NCBI RefSeq assembly: GCF_031755915.1
Contig: NC_083388.1
Coordinates: 10,415,001 to 10,479,000, forward strand
Source: Ziziphus jujuba
Lineage: Eukaryota; Streptophyta; Magnoliopsida; Rosales; Rhamnaceae
Length of the DNA: 64,000 bases
Direction: 5' to 3'
Numbering within the stretch: the stretch's first letter is position 1; the number at the start of each line of letters is the position of its first letter. Made by a program: the position numbers and the translations under genes. The notes beneath the pieces were generated by a model. The model was given only the letters and a program-made list of their open reading frames with translations. It searched no databases and was not told the DNA's origin. Below, in pieces: positions 28,501 to 39,591 of the stretch.

Positions 28501-29182
28501 TGCACAGCAAATAAAGTCAAGAAGAAATTAACTTTCTAGTTTTGGTAAATAATACGTTTGATTAAGTACTTCCCAATTATAACCTGCCTCAATGTGCTTA
28601 TAGGTAATGAGTCAAAACATTTTGGTAATGTTTTATTAATAATAATCATTTTATATACCTCGATCGGATAAATGGACTTGGTCCGATGGCTGGTCCGGCT
28701 TCAAGCTGGTTCTAACTGTTCGCATTAACAAAAGGCTTTAAGGGCCTTAAGGCATTTGGATTCCGGAAGCAGCTCCGCCACCAGGACCACCACAAAATTT
28801 GTCAACATATCATTGTTTGAAAATGAACTACAAGTAAAACCGTTGAAGAAATACGAGTACTTTTCTATCAAATACATGTATTTTTTTAAAAAATAAAATA
28901 ATAAAATAATAATAAATAAATAATTAAAAGAAATCCATAAGTATTTTCATTTGTATGTCTTAATTAATCAGTCGTATATCCACACGTTCAAACATTGAAA
29001 AATAGCGTACGTTATATAGACTGAGCAAAGATTTTTATTAAGTATATAACGCGTTCTTCTTTTTACCCACGTTATGTAAATTCAAAAAAAAAAAAAAAAT
29101 AATAATAATAATAAAAATAAAAATTAAACCAGATTTCGACTCTCAATCGTTTGGGTGTGGAAATTTCCAAAGGACATTCGTT

Positions 29183-29371
29183 TTGACTGGTGAGTTTCGC
29201 TTTTGAATTTGGTAACGTAATTTCATACCCAAGCACCTCTCGCACAACAAAAAACGCTGACGAGACCGCGTGCGTAGGCTCGCGAAAGCCAACAAAATAT
29301 AAATTTATCACATAGGGTCAACCATTTACGCTTCAATCTCTCACTTTCTCTCTCTCCAACCTCTATATATA
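29183..29371 (+). promoter_or_regulatory. EXO70 promoter: TATA box and W-box cores
   Basis: TATATATA at 29364-29371 follows a CT-rich Y-patch (about 29346-29357) and lies about 200 bases before the ATG. That leaves a 5' UTR of roughly 170 bases if transcription starts about 30 bases downstream of the TATA box. Two WRKY-type W-box cores are visible: TTGACT at 29183-29188 and its inverse form GGTCAA at 29316-29321. W-boxes would fit induction by defence signals, but short motifs occur by chance and this is inference only. Confidence 0.6.
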
Positions 29372-29571
29372 CCCCTTCAAACCTGTAGTTGCCTCCCACA
29401 AAAATCTCAAAACTTTCCAGATATTTCTCTTCCCACTAAATTGGATCTTCTAAGCTCTCCTCCCACTCAATTGCATCTCAAATCTACATTCTTCTGGAAA
29501 TTCAGAAAAAAGAAGGAAAAATTGTTTGGATCTTTGCGATTTTTTTTCTTTTTGCTTCATCATAAATTGGA

Positions 29572-31464
29572 ATGCCAAGAAAAGGAATGAGGAGCGTATT
29601 CATGAAATCTTCATCTCCATCACCTTCTAATTCCCCTTCAAGAAGTAGTACTATCCCACCTTTATCACCTCGACACACTTTCTCCGAATCTCTAATGGAG
29701 GAGAATATTGAAATCGCTCAGTCCCTTATTACCAAATGGGATTCGAATTCTCAGCTATCTGAATTCTCAAACATCAATTCTCTCTTCAATGGCGATCGGT
29801 CCGAGGCTAGACAGTACCTGAACTCCGTTAAGGATTTGCAAACCGCGATGCATTACTTCATTTCGCATAATTCATCTTCCGAGAACCTAGTCCGAGCTCA
29901 GTTTCTGATGCAGACCGCCATGAAAAGGTTGGAGAAAGAGTTTTATCGGATATTGTCAACTAATCGGGAGTCTCTGGATCCGGAATCCGTTTCTTCTAGA
30001 GGTTCCACAATTTCCAGCTTGTCCGATTTCGAAGAGGATTTGGAAGATGAGTTACGAACGGCCGGCGAATCGATTTCCGAGGTGGAGAGGGTTTCGATGG
30101 CTGCCATGGCGGATTTGAAAGCTATTGCTGATTGCATGATATCTTCTGGTTATGGAAAAGAGTGCGTCAAGATTTACAAGATAATTAGGAAATCCATTGT
30201 CGATGAGGGACTCTATCATCTTGGCGTTGAGAAATTGAGCCTTAATCAAGTGCAGAAAATGGATTGGAATGTCCTGGAGCTGAGGATCAAAAACTGGTTG
30301 AACGCTGTTAAAATCGCCGTTAAAACATTGTTTTACGGCGAGAGGATTCTCTGTGACCATGTTTTCTCGGCTTCGGCTTCCATTAGAGAATCTTGCTTCA
30401 CGGAAATCACCAAAGAGGGTGCTATGACCCTGTTTGGATTCCCGGAATTGGTTGCCAAGTGCAAGAAATCTTCGGAGAAAATGTTCCGCACTCTCGATTT
30501 ATACGAGGCCATCATCAATCTCTGGCCGGAAATCGAGTCCATCTTCTCCTACGAATCGAACTCGGCTCTCCGAACGCAAGCCATCAATTCACTTGTCAAA
30601 CTCGGGGATGCCGTACGAACTATGCTAACCGATTTCGAATCATCGATTCAGAAGGACTCGTCCAAAACCTCGGTCCCGGGAGGTGGGGTCCACCCACTCA
30701 CACGTTACGTGATGAACTACATCACGTTTCTTGGCGATTACAGCGAGATTCTCGCTGACATCATGGCTGATTGGCCTCTGACGTTTCAATCGCCGTTGCC
30801 GGAATCTTACTTCCCGAGCTCCGACGATGACGGTCCGTTTTCGGCGATTTCTGTAAGACTCGCTTGGCTCGTCCTCGTTCTCCTCTGCAAACTCGACGGC
30901 AAGGCCGAGCTCTACAAGGACGTGGCTCTCTCGTACCTCTTCTTGGCCAACAATCTCCAATACGTCGTCAACAAAGTTCAGAGCTCCAACATCAAATTCC
31001 TCCTTGGCGACAATTGGGTGGCCAAGCACGAAGAGAAGGTGAAGCAGTACGCTGCGAATTACGAGCGCATGGGATGGAGCAAAGTCTTCTCGTCGTTGCC
31101 GGAGAATCCGAAGGCCGAAATCTCGCCGGAGCAAGCGAAGAGCTACTTCAAAAATTTCAACGCCGCGTTCGAAGAAGCTTACAGAAAACAGACATCGTGG
31201 ATCGTACCCGACCCGAAACTCCGAGACGAGCTCAAAATTTCAGTGGCGAGGAAACTGGTTCCGTTATACCGAGAGTACTACGAGAACCATCGGGTCGGAC
31301 TCAGCAGAGAGTGCGGGTCGGAATCGTTGGTCAGATATGCCCCTGAGAATCTAAATAATTACCTGTCCGATCTGCTTTACGGTAACGGAGGAGGTGGAAG
31401 CATTTCGTCATCATCCTCGTCGTCTTCCTCGCCATCTCGTTCGCATGGTCGGCATGGTCGTTAA
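29572..31464 (+). CDS. Exocyst subunit EXO70, H-type, intronless
   Basis: A 630-residue EXO70 protein in a single uninterrupted exon. EXO70 subunits bind the plasma membrane and tether secretory vesicles as part of the octameric exocyst. The N-terminus is Ser/Pro-rich (about residues 13-33). The Exo70 C-terminal helical domain covers about residues 230-600, with family landmarks VHPLTRYVMNYI (about 373-384), LLGDNW (about 475-480), WSKVFSSLPENP (about 501-512) and KISVARKLVPLYREYYENHRV near the end. The tail from about residue 605 is a Gly run followed by a nine-Ser run and an HGRHGR end. The start is the first in-frame Met after a TATA-led 5' UTR. Lack of introns and the Ser-rich N-terminus are usual for the plant H and related clades. 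Clade assignment is inference; database names such as EXO70B1-like are possible. No defects are seen. Defence, trichome or polar-growth roles are known for some H members but are not shown here. Confidence 0.97.
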   Translation: MPRKGMRSVFMKSSSPSPSNSPSRSSTIPPLSPRHTFSESLMEENIEIAQSLITKWDSNSQLSEFSNINSLFNGDRSEARQYLNSVKDLQTAMHYFISHNSSSENLVRAQFLMQTAMKRLEKEFYRILSTNRESLDPESVSSRGSTISSLSDFEEDLEDELRTAGESISEVERVSMAAMADLKAIADCMISSGYGKECVKIYKIIRKSIVDEGLYHLGVEKLSLNQVQKMDWNVLELRIKNWLNAVKIAVKTLFYGERILCDHVFSASASIRESCFTEITKEGAMTLFGFPELVAKCKKSSEKMFRTLDLYEAIINLWPEIESIFSYESNSALRTQAINSLVKLGDAVRTMLTDFESSIQKDSSKTSVPGGGVHPLTRYVMNYITFLGDYSEILADIMADWPLTFQSPLPESYFPSSDDDGPFSAISVRLAWLVLVLLCKLDGKAELYKDVALSYLFLANNLQYVVNKVQSSNIKFLLGDNWVAKHEEKVKQYAANYERMGWSKVFSSLPENPKAEISPEQAKSYFKNFNAAFEEAYRKQTSWIVPDPKLRDELKISVARKLVPLYREYYENHRVGLSRECGSESLVRYAPENLNNYLSDLLYGNGGGGSISSSSSSSSSPSRSHGRHGR

Positions 31465-33784
31465 GACGTTGTTGTGGTCCCTACCTCGCTTCCAACTCCA
31501 ATTACCGGTTTATACATGGAAAAAAATTGGGATATTATTTGGAGCTATTGAATAACAACAAAAATATAGAGTGTAAATAAGACGAACTTTAGCACGTGCA
31601 TATAATTTTTGTTTTTTTTGTTTTTTCCATACGTGTATAGCGATTTGATACGTATAGTGATAGAGGGTACAAAATACATAATATGTTTTATTGATTAATT
31701 TTTCTTTAATCACTATTGAAAAAGTTCATCTTATTTATTATTATTATTATTATTTTTTGTTACGATTACAATATCTAATCCAAAACTGCCTCATAAAAAT
31801 AATAAGAAATAAATTAAATCAAAGGGGATGAGAAACCTAATAAAGCTTTACTATATTCCTTGACCCAACTTGGTGCAAAAAGCAACAAAGTTTTGGATTA
31901 TGTATGGCCGACCTATCTTCTCTCTGCTAAATGCCAAGAATATATAGGACGACGGAGGGTGTATATGTAGTATACATGTAAGTGAATGACAAAGCAAGGA
32001 TATAGCTGTATTTTGGATTTTCCGAGATATTCTAAGCGTTTACACAAGAAATTTTGTGGTTGAGCTTGATAGCTGCTTTGCATTTGTTCAATCAAAAGGT
32101 TTTGACGAAGAGTAATTCACAGAAAACAAAATTTGGGCTGGGGTTGGAGTTGGAGTTGGAGTTCAGCCATCGGCCAATATTAATTCTAGTGTGTAGAGGT
32201 TTTGTTCTTGTTATCCAAAACACAGACCTCCTCGGGCTCAGGAAAGAAATATCTCTGGAAATCAATGGCCCATGTATTTCTTAGATATGCAACAAGTGGA
32301 ACCGAGCACAGAGAGTACTTCTAATGAAACCAACAGAGAGCCCATACAACCTCTAATGGGCCTAAACTTTTTTAGTTTTTCGGCAACTTTTTCTTAAAGC
32401 TTAATTAGCGAAGCTGTTCACTGTATTGATGACTTGTAAACAATTGAGAATTCATCAAACAGTTTAGGTTAACCTTTTGAAGTCGAGAATTTCCGATTAA
32501 ATTGGTCTTAAGAATTGTTAATTGTCTTGTCCTACCAGCAAGCTTAAGTGTCTCTCTAATTGTCCCTTCAGGTTTAAGCATCTTGATAATGATATATTCA
32601 TTTAACGGATTAGTTTGTGCCTCAATGTAACAAGGCAGGCTTCAACTAATCGGGTTGATGATTCACTGGCCTTTGATAAATTTGGGCTGTCTAATTGTAT
32701 TGGGTCATTCAACATTTGTGTGTGTGTGTGTGTGTGTTTTTTTTTTTTTTAATAAATTTGAAAAGGATTCAAAAATCTTTATTGGAAAAAAAAAAAAAAA
32801 GCAGCTTTATTGCCCTATGATAACAAACTTGAATTACTTATTATTATTATTATTATTATAATAAATAAAAAAAACTTGAAGTTCTTGAAGTTGCAACTAG
32901 TACTACTAACAATTTTATTTATGACCTGCCCAATGAATTACATCAACCAATGAACTTAGAACCTATGTGCATCACGTGGACACTTTTATGCATATGATTA
33001 GTGAGATTGTGATAGAGAAGTATGACCCTGAACAAAGCATATACACCAACGATAATCTTTTTCTTAATTTACTTTGTAAATGCCATAAACATAAGCTTAT
33101 CGGAATACAAAATATAGGTGACATATGTTGAGCTCGTAAAACCTGTATGCATTGATGTACAGCTAATTGTTGCGACCAAATATCTCTTTTATGTGTCCAT
33201 TTTATGCTATTGAATACTTCTTGTCGTTTCTTTCTTTTCCCTTTTATTTATTAAAATTTTTTTTTTGGGAAATAAATGAAGGTGAAAAATGCTCTTATAC
33301 GGTTAATTTGATTGAACATAAAAATTAATGTTAATAAAATGATTGATGAGAATATTATTATCATTGAATTTTGTACTTAATTACTTAATTCAATTTTGTA
33401 ATTATAATATATGTAATTTTGATAAAGTTATAAGATTTATATTAAAAATTTATTAAATTATAATGCCCACATTATTAAATTCGGTTGTTATCTTGAGAAT
33501 ATATACATTTTGGAAAAAAAAAAAAGAAAAAGAAAAAGAAAAAAGAGATATATGAATGTTTAATCCTTTCTCCTTGATTATTACAAAAAAGAAAAATTAA
33601 AAAAAAAATTCCGTTAAAAACAAAAAAAAATCCTTTCTTTTTTGTATCATACATTGTCATATTTCCCGCGGTTATGATCATTATAACATCAGACCAGTTT
33701 CTTATTTCCTCCAGCTTGTTAAGTATCTTATTTTGGGTTTATGTTAAAATTTTTTGAGCGAATTATATTCACCTTTAAACTGTT
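31465..33784. other. EXO70 3' flank and intergenic DNA
   Basis: The 3' UTR probably lies within the first 150 bases after the stop (A-rich from about 31515). A (TTA)n run lies near 31736-31754, a 'gttgga' hexamer repeat near 32145-32163, a (GT)n run at about 32718-32738, and poly-A/T stretches elsewhere. No gene is recognised. Confidence 0.6.
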
Positions 33785-33905
33785 AGTTGCTTAGAGTTAT
33801 CAACCCTTCAGGGACAGTCCAGCAATAAGGCCCTGAGCTCAAATCTCTACATCCCCAGTGATTAAAAAAAATAATAACAAACGAAAAAAAGAAAAATAAA
33901 AAAAG
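33785..33905 (+). repeat. SINE-like retroposon fragment
   Basis: A 'gtccagcaataaggccctgag' A-box-like segment is followed by 'gagctcaaatctc', close to a pol III B box, then 'atccccagtgatt' and an A-rich tail from about 33864. The order and tail fit a tRNA-derived SINE in plus orientation. No flanking duplication was confirmed. Confidence 0.35.
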
Positions 33906-34019
33906 ATCCTCTCAACTTATAAAAATTGTATAAATATCTAAGACAAACCAGTGACTTTTTTATTATCAATTATTTGAAATAATCAATCATATTAGAGGAA
34001 AAAAAAAAAGAAAGTATGA

Positions 34020-34320
34020 AACATAATTTGAAAAAGCACTTTTAGTTCATATGAATTGTTGCGGCTAAAAGCACGGTTGGCAATAATAAATAGCTTTTAA
34101 CAATGACAATCAGTTTTAACTATAAATTTTGTTGTTGCAAAAAATAGGGTCAAAAACTTTTAACGACAATATATTGTGGCTAAAACTTTTAACAACAGAG
34201 TAATTGACCACAACCAGATAACAACATTTATTATAGTTAAAAATATTTAATCACAAAATGTAAACTTTTAGCTGCTGCTTTTGTTATGGCCAATAAACTG
34301 CCTTTTATAGAATGTTTGAA
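34020..34320. repeat. MITE-like repeat with reiterated 'ggctaaaa' motif
   Basis: 'gcggctaaaag', 'gtggctaaaac' and inverse forms recur, interspersed with 'cttttaacaa' and 'acaatgacaat' motifs, inside AT-rich DNA. This reiterated subterminal-motif pattern is seen in non-autonomous CACTA or Mutator-like elements. The ends are not resolved. Confidence 0.3.
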
Positions 34321-34969
34321 TAATTTTATTGTATGCACAAACCTGATGTACACCATTTCTTAATATACCAGATCATATTATAAATAATTTAAATTTTAAT
34401 TAAAATTAAATCCCAATATTTAATGCTAGGATAAAATAAAAAATAATGAGTATTCTTGTCATATAAAGATTTATTGTAGTCAATTTCTTTCAAGGAGTTA
34501 TTCGTAACCATTTGATAAATTAAGTGTATTAATACATTTTACCCATACCTTTATAATTTCGACCATTTCTTGTCTACCAAAAGGAAAAGAAGTCAAAATC
34601 ATTTTGGAAAAAAAAAAAAATTCCTGCAAGTTATTGGCTATTTTGGGGCCATAATATTCTGTTGGTGTAAAGGCGTGTCACAGACATTTGCCAATAGATT
34701 CATACACCTGGACCAGTTGGTATTTATTTTGTGGTGAGAACTTTATAATATTTACTTACAGATTTTTCTCTTGGTTTCTGTTCCTAACATTGAATATCAC
34801 TTTAAATTCTAAAAGCATTTTATGGATTAAAAAAATCTCAACCCTGTGGAGTTATTTATTGCCCTGCACATAATTATTATGTTACGCTGTCAAGTCTGAG
34901 AAGGTTCACGAAGAAGCGTCTCGTCATGCTATTTCAATATTGTTCATTCTAATTTTGGCGCCAAAAAAG

Positions 34970-35050
34970 GGCCAGACGGCCGAGTTGGTCTAAGGTGCCA
35001 GATTAAGGTTCTGGTCCGAAAGGGCGTGGGTTCGAATCCCACTCTCAACA
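34970..35050 (+). tRNA. tRNA-Leu (anticodon AAG), acceptor stem mismatched, possibly a pseudogene
   Basis: Anticodon stem CCAGA/TCTGG (34998-35002, 35010-35014) closes a 7-nt loop TTAAGGT, giving anticodon AAG (35005-35007), Leu. A long class II variable arm follows. The T arm is GTGGG-TTCGAAT-CCCAC, so the B box is intact. The locus spans 81 nt, normal for this isoacceptor. The 3' half of the acceptor stem (TCTCAAC, then A) does not pair well with the 5' half (GGCCAGA): three consecutive pairs fail. Position 8, normally T, is C, which also weakens the A box. Body and anticodon are well preserved, but the 5' end looks altered. A T-run suitable as pol III terminator occurs only about 30 bases downstream (near 35078). 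Confidence 0.8.
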
Positions 35051-38000
35051 TAAATCTTCTCAAATCAGTTTACCTTCTTTTTTAATTAATGGTTTACGCA
35101 CTGTAATCTTCGCAACCATGTTCTTTTCATACTTTTGTCTGTATGTTGATACATTATATTTGAATAACAGAAGTGTGTTATTTAACTAACCTTGTTTATT
35201 ATTCTCCTAATCTTCCCTAACTAAATCATGGTGTTCGGTGAATAAGCGAACTAGCTTTTTTTAAGAGATCATTGTGCGGTATAACTAATGTTTCCCTAAT
35301 ATGAGTATATCAAATTTATTCATGTTTTTGTAATAACATTCTAATAATAATGTCTATACTCCTTCATATATAAAGTATCCAGGTCAAGTAATTTTAATAA
35401 GGATGATGATGATGATAAACTATTCATTAGTCCAAATTTTTTTAGGATTTTAAAGTGAATCATATGATCAAATATATAACTTAGCACAAAGAATCTACAC
35501 TTTGTCATACCAAAATAATTAAAATTTTTCATTCTATTAATTTTTTAGAAAACTTTATTATTGTACATTCCATTGCAGGTTAAAAACTAATAAATTATTT
35601 AATAGTCCAAATTTTCTAGAATCTTAAAATGGGTATTATAATCAACCATATATCATAGCACAAAGAACCTCTAACACTTCATCATAAAAAGTCAAAATGT
35701 ATATAAATTTTTTCATTTTATTAATATTTTTTAGAAAAAAAAAATATTATTGTATTCCTTATTAGGGTATAAACAATAATTTTTTATTATTATTTTTTTT
35801 TATGGATGCAAGTTTAAGATCTTAATAATTAACTCTTTTAACATGTACTTTTGAACAAGGCCGGATTGTTAATATGATTACAACTTACAACCTAATCAAA
35901 TTTATTAAGTTTTTATCATTAATTTACATAAATGACTCATATGAAAAAGTATGGATATTGCGATTAAGCTATCCCTTTAAGAATAATATAATAATGTTCT
36001 TATAAGTCATTGTTGAATGAAAATTAATGGAACAATTAATTAATTTTTATGGATGAATGTTAGATAGTCATTTTCATTAAACATAAGGATCAATTTCACG
36101 TTGGATCAACGTTAGATAGAGACGGTGGAGTGCAAAAGGGAAAGTTTGCATACCAAAATTGATAGTCATCCAAAAACAGGCTTGAGTTTTTATATCATTA
36201 TCTCTAAAGTAAAATTCAAAAAATATACATCAATGATAATGGGGTATGGTAGATGATAAATCAAAATTATTGTACTTGCACTAAACTTTGTCAAACTACA
36301 GGTGGGTTCTGCTAATATTCATAAAATTTTGACTCGGCCGATTTGAATAAAGACTTTTTCTGATCTTTGGACAAACGAGCAGTTTTATTTATTATCATTA
36401 ATGCTATATGTTTATTACACCCAAAAAAAGAAAAAAAAAATCAATGCTATATGTTTACAGCTTACAAGCATATGTAATAGAGTTTGCTAATTTTGGACTT
36501 AAGTCAAATCAAGAATTTTTTATGTGATTTTTTTTTCAAAAAAACTTTTTAAAGTAAAATCGATTTAACAGGTAATAGAAGCATAGGAAACATAAATTAT
36601 ATTGCTAAATTAAAATTAATTTTCATCACAGAAGCGAATAATTTGTAACTACAAAAGAGTCCTACTTTCTTTCTCATTAACTTAGTAATTATGAAAATTA
36701 ATTAATTAAGATTTTTCATCACGAATAATTAGACAAGACTAGCAATAATTCAGGGATGGAAAAGAGTGACTTTGAAGGAAGAAAACAAAGTTGGTGGTCT
36801 AGGCATGTCTCGGAAATCAATTGGAAAGCAACATTTAGCCACCATGGCGGCTTTAAAAACACTTAGTTGTGTCCCATATCACATTCTAGTTGATAAGCGT
36901 AGATATTTGAGGAAAGTTTTTTATTAAATATGACCTTAATTATCATTTTTGTTAGATATAATCCTAAGATGGATAAGCCATGATCTTCCTAACTATCCAT
37001 ACTTCATTGCTTATTTATCTTTGAATCTTTACTCAAAGTCCAAGATAATTTGTCAAATATTTTATTTCTTCGCATACTAGCTCCTTATATTTATATAAGG
37101 AATCGTTCATTTGAGAGCTATTTTTATACATCAGGAGGTAATTCTAGGATCATATTGTTTGATAACCAACTTTTTTTTTTTTGCCCCCTCAATCATTAAC
37201 TGAGATATAACTTATACAATTTGTTACGTCATTATATTGTCCATTACAAACTAAGATGGACCTTAGAAGAATAGCCTTATAGATACAATACTTGTCATCT
37301 TAGGATGTCTCTCACCAATATAAGTTGGAGAAAGGATTAGGAGATCAAAATTAATGTTATTGTGTTGAAGTCATCCACTAAGTAGTTGACAACAACCATT
37401 TATTATTGTTCAATTATCATGATTGAAATTTGTAAAATTTTGTCTACCGAGTGATACCTGTCTACCATATAATAAACGACCTCGCTCATAATGGCAAAAT
37501 TTTGTGCGTGTGTATATATATAAATATATATGTATAAATGTATCATATGTTGCTCAGCTTATATCGAATGTAATCTCTTAGCACTTAAATATTGAAAAAT
37601 TTCATATAAATTACATGCAATTTGATGTTAATATGGTGGCATGAGCTATTCCACCGTTCTAGCAAAAATTTACGAAATATAAATTATGCAAACACTATGT
37701 ATAGCTGTTTGTTAATTATTGTTAATTATTAGAGTTGGGTCAGTTGCACTGCTTGGACCCCGAAATTTAAAAAATAAAAATTGAGGTCATTCTAATATTT
37801 TGATAAATATCTTTGGATCCTGTGAACCGTGAAGGTGTGAACGCTTTTTTTTTTGGTTGGTTATGAGCGGCTTATACATCATGCATGTGATGAAGAGACT
37901 TTACTTTAGATTAAGTCGTGGTGATGATCAATCCATGCTTTAAATGTTTTATCGTTATGGAAAGATGGTTTTCCATGCAAAATCCAGCTGCCAGGGAAGC

Positions 38001-38355
38001 TGAAAGCTAATAAGTGTGGTTTTCGGCATTAATGGTTGAACCGCTTTTAGTTTCTTTCTTATGGAGGAGAAACTTAAGAAGGTCTAAAATACAAATATCT
38101 AGCACTATTTTTGAGGCTAATTGAGGGAAATGTCCTTTATAATCCAAAGCTTTATTGGAGTTCGATGGAATTAACTCGGGAAGCATGGCATGCATTTTAA
38201 AAACTGGAGGATACTAATATTATATAAGTTATGTTTTGTTGGGAACATTATTCCCAATATAAGGTGGAATATGTGCAAAAATACCAAAGTGACATCAATT
38301 AATGAATTAAATCTAAAATCTTAGTTGAGAAAGTGGCACCCCTGTCATGTAAGTA

Positions 38356-38394
<39 letters not shown>

Positions 38395-39545
38395 TTTCCA
38401 TTAGATGCATGCATGTATCTGGATTTGTTGTCCGATTGACTACATTCAAGCTCTTATCGGCACCTTTAAGTGCTTGTATGCAGCTAGTCGGACAACAAGA
38501 GTGAGGCCGCCTAGTAGAGAACTTCTTTATATACTCTTTCTTCTATCAAGAATGATATCAAAAGGATATCATTATTATTTTACCATTATAACCTTTATTA
38601 TAATTAGTTCTTGTATTGCTTAAAGTTAAAAATGTATTGGTGACCTATTGAATTAAGTTGAATATTAAAATCTTAAAAAGAAAAAGTGAACTGAGTATAA
38701 ATTTATATAATTTATATAAATTCTCAATACATTTTTTAAATCTTTATTTTTAAAATAATTAAAAAACTGGTAAAGGATATTTTGATGGAAAAACATCAAT
38801 TCTAATCTTAGAATTCTTAGATATATATATATGTATATATATATTTACACATACATACACGTGGGTGCATGATAATGTATTTTACATTTTCAGCAAAGCT
38901 AGCCAAATGTCAATGCTGAAATTAATAACGCAACAGTCTTCAATAAGTTGCAAGAAACAAACTAGTTGAACATGCAGAAGAGGTCAATATTAATCGCTAG
39001 TCGCAAGTTTAGATAGAATTATTTGGCGCCATAGATAAGAGTCCAATAAAGCGTGATTGGTCTTTTCTAAAGAATTAATCAATTAAAGGAGGTGGTGATA
39101 AAGACCATTTCTGTCCCAAGAAGGAAATTGTAAAGGACAACTTGTTTATAATATCTTTATTAATTTTGAATGACACATTGATTTGAAATCAATTTATTAT
39201 GCATCCTTAAATATATATCCACTTATATTAATTAAGCTTTACTTTTAATCCAAATATGTAACTGTATTAATTTCCTTTTTATATTATATTTATCTTTTTA
39301 CATATGGTATGATGCTTCTTTATATTTTATTTAAAAGAAGAATAAATTGCTTGTTTATCTTCCGTATGTTTTTGTACTCTAAAATTAGAAATTTTTTCCT
39401 TTCCTCAAGACATTTAGTGTAAGTTTTGATTTTTGAAAAATTAATGGAAAAAGAAGGTAAGACTCAATTCGGTAAGCAGTAAAGTTAGTAAAAACTTAAA
39501 TTTTTAAAAAAGTAAAATTTTTTCTACATTTGTATAGTTATTAGG

Positions 39546-39547
<2 letters not shown>
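35051..39547. other. AT-rich intergenic DNA
   Basis: No gene is recognised. Two segments with similar wording ('agtccaaatttt', 'ttagcacaaaga', 'tcatac/aaaa') lie at about 35430-35560 and 35600-35730, suggesting an old roughly 200-bp tandem duplication. (AT)n and T-runs occur near 38361-38398 and 38820-38843. Slightly less AT-rich stretches (about 36740-36850, 37840-38200, 38400-38530) show no coding pattern. Confidence 0.55.

Positions 39548-39586
<39 letters not shown>
39548..39586. repeat. (T)39 homopolymer, possible minus-strand poly(A) tail
   Basis: Thirty-nine consecutive T residues. On the minus strand this is a poly(A) tail immediately after '..gagtttcctactatgataacat', as expected at the 3' end of a retroposed sequence lying at higher coordinates. 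The upstream body (about 39587-39720) was not identified. Confidence 0.6.

Positions 39587-39591
<5 letters not shown>

Larger units (their letters stand above)
18181..29160. other. Long AT-rich intergenic region
   Basis: Eleven kilobases between RPL35 and EXO70 with no recognisable gene. It contains many (AT)n tracts (21121-21140, 21565-21594, 23038-23065, 23191-23208, 24276-24294, 25492-25530), an (AAT)n run (19824-19854), T-runs (26805-26828) and one possible MITE (about 23660-24060). Less AT-rich islets near 18600-18720, 27680-27770 and 28660-28800 show no coding or RNA structure I can name. The last may belong to distal regulatory sequence of EXO70. Confidence 0.6.

Noticed and set aside
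29943..31346. Open frames antisense or out of frame to EXO70
   Set aside because: They are shadows of the real 630-codon frame; their composition follows from the EXO70 codons.
38405..38623. 72-codon open frame
   Set aside because: No family resemblance, AT-biased end, no splice or promoter context.
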